Shown here: piece after piece, positions 30,029 to 30,458 of the stretch
Layout of the letters: the number at the start of each line of letters is the position of its first letter
How positions within the stretch are numbered: the stretch's first letter is position 1
Assembly: GCA_035937155.1 (NCBI GenBank)
Contig: DASYVJ010000093.1
Coordinates: forward strand, 1 to 30,458
DNA length: 30,458 nucleotides
Direction of reading: 5' to 3'
DNA from: Palsa-870 sp035937155
GTDB lineage: Bacteria > Chloroflexota > Dormibacteria > Dormibacterales > Dormibacteraceae
Made by a program: the position numbers and the translations under genes
Notes under the pieces: generated by a model
Seen by the model: the letters and a program-made list of their open reading frames with translations, nothing else
What the model was told of the DNA's origin: nothing
Databases searched by the model: none

Positions 30029-30458
30029 TCAGAGAGGCGTGACTGGGATGCAGATCTCACACTCGAATTCGCCCGTCTTCCGGTCGTACGTCGCCTCCAC
30101 CGGGTAATGCTCGAAGAAAGGGCGTGAGTCGAGCTGCATGCCGCTGCCGGGGAGCCAATCCCGCAACAACCATGCCCACGCATCACCTACCGCTTGCTCG
30201 CTGCCCTTGAATTTGCCAATCGCGTACTTGCCTCCGGGAATAACAGTCAGCTGGTGGTCCCCTGCGCCGACGAAATTCTCCGGCACCTCTACAGCCGCGT
30301 CATATCGCAGCTTCTCGGGTGCAGTGATGCCCGGGTCATCGTGGCTGATGCCGTATCGGGGCCGGCCATATAGCCCGTTCGTTTCCATCCATGGGGCGAC
30401 CTTCGTCATCCAGAAGTCTGAAACGGGCTTGCCGAAAGGCCCGACGTACCTGAAGTAA
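30029..30458 (-). CDS. GyrI-like / AraC effector-binding domain protein, 5' end outside
   Basis: The minus-strand frame is open to the right edge and ends at the stop beginning at 30029. It reads YFRYVGPFGKPVSDF, then GLYGRPRYGISHDDPGITAP, YDAAVEVPENFV, TVIPGGKYAIGKFKGSEQAV and FFEHYP, and ends CEICIPVTPL. This is the GyrI-like small-molecule-binding domain found in SbmC/GyrI and at the C-terminus of AraC- and MerR-type regulators. The missing N-terminus decides which it is; the visible part accounts for nearly the whole domain. The ATG at 30409 is internal, because good family sequence continues upstream of it. Confidence 0.85.
   Translation of the reverse strand, partial: YFRYVGPFGKPVSDFWMTKVAPWMETNGLYGRPRYGISHDDPGITAPEKLRYDAAVEVPENFVGAGDHQLTVIPGGKYAIGKFKGSEQAVGDAWAWLLRDWLPGSGMQLDSRPFFEHYPVEATYDRKTGEFECEICIPVTPL

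Overview
The window is a high-GC bacterial chromosome segment. It is rich in two-component systems, class III nucleotide cyclases and GTG starts. The membrane-linker style of the NarL-type kinases and the zinc-ribbon/cyclase/AAA/TPR protein fit Chloroflexota or a related soil lineage; this taxonomic guess is weak and rests only on family resemblance. No phage structural, conjugation or integrase gene is visible.

The dominant structure, from about 200 to 21834, is a head-to-tail array of gene-bearing segments. Each segment ends in the same orientation with a copy of the 3' half of a tRNA-Lys(CTT), about 45 bp from the anticodon loop through the T arm and acceptor to CCA. Copies lie at 350-394, 3448-3492, 5080-5124, 10770-10814, 16262-16306, 19413-19457 and 20836-20875, with a degenerate one at 21800-21834. 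No 5' half of the tRNA is present at any of them. Left of each full copy is an arm module of about 130-180 bp carrying a TTGACAGCTTA or TTGACACCTTG element, usually doubled. The core-proximal element lies exactly 127 bp from the core in five of seven copies. Ten-base-pair iterons fill the space before the core. This looks like an integron-like series of attachment sites built on a tRNA gene, with recombination supplied from elsewhere.

The segments carry unrelated cargo. Segment 1 (395-3492) has an ArsR/SRPBCC/DHFR-like operon and a DUF1801 protein. Segment 2 (3493-5124) has a DUF1697 gene broken by a stop codon and a RidA-family gene. Segment 3 (5125-10814) has a NarL-type histidine kinase and response regulator between membrane-protein genes whose upstream regions share an 80-bp element. 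Segment 4 (10815-16306) has a giant cyclase/ATPase, a Crp-like regulator and a small internally duplicated unknown protein. Segment 5 (16307-19457) has a frameshifted LLM-hemerythrin fusion, a LUD-domain protein and a divergent MarR regulator. Segment 6 (19458-20880) has an O-methyltransferase. Segment 7 has an IS481-like fragment and a DinB protein. Several segments also hold truncated gene remnants close to their boundaries.

From 21834 on the layout is more ordinary. A 5'-truncated LuxR-type regulator is followed by a two-gene operon, an alpha/beta-hydrolase-cyclase fusion translationally coupled to a transporter with an N-terminal cNMP-binding domain, which suggests a self-contained cyclic-nucleotide circuit. 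A second membrane protein/kinase/regulator operon follows, then a frameshifted response-regulator tail, a SnoaL-like gene between two 88-bp direct repeats, a coupled GNAT/alkyltransferase-like pair, and a GyrI-like protein running off the right edge.
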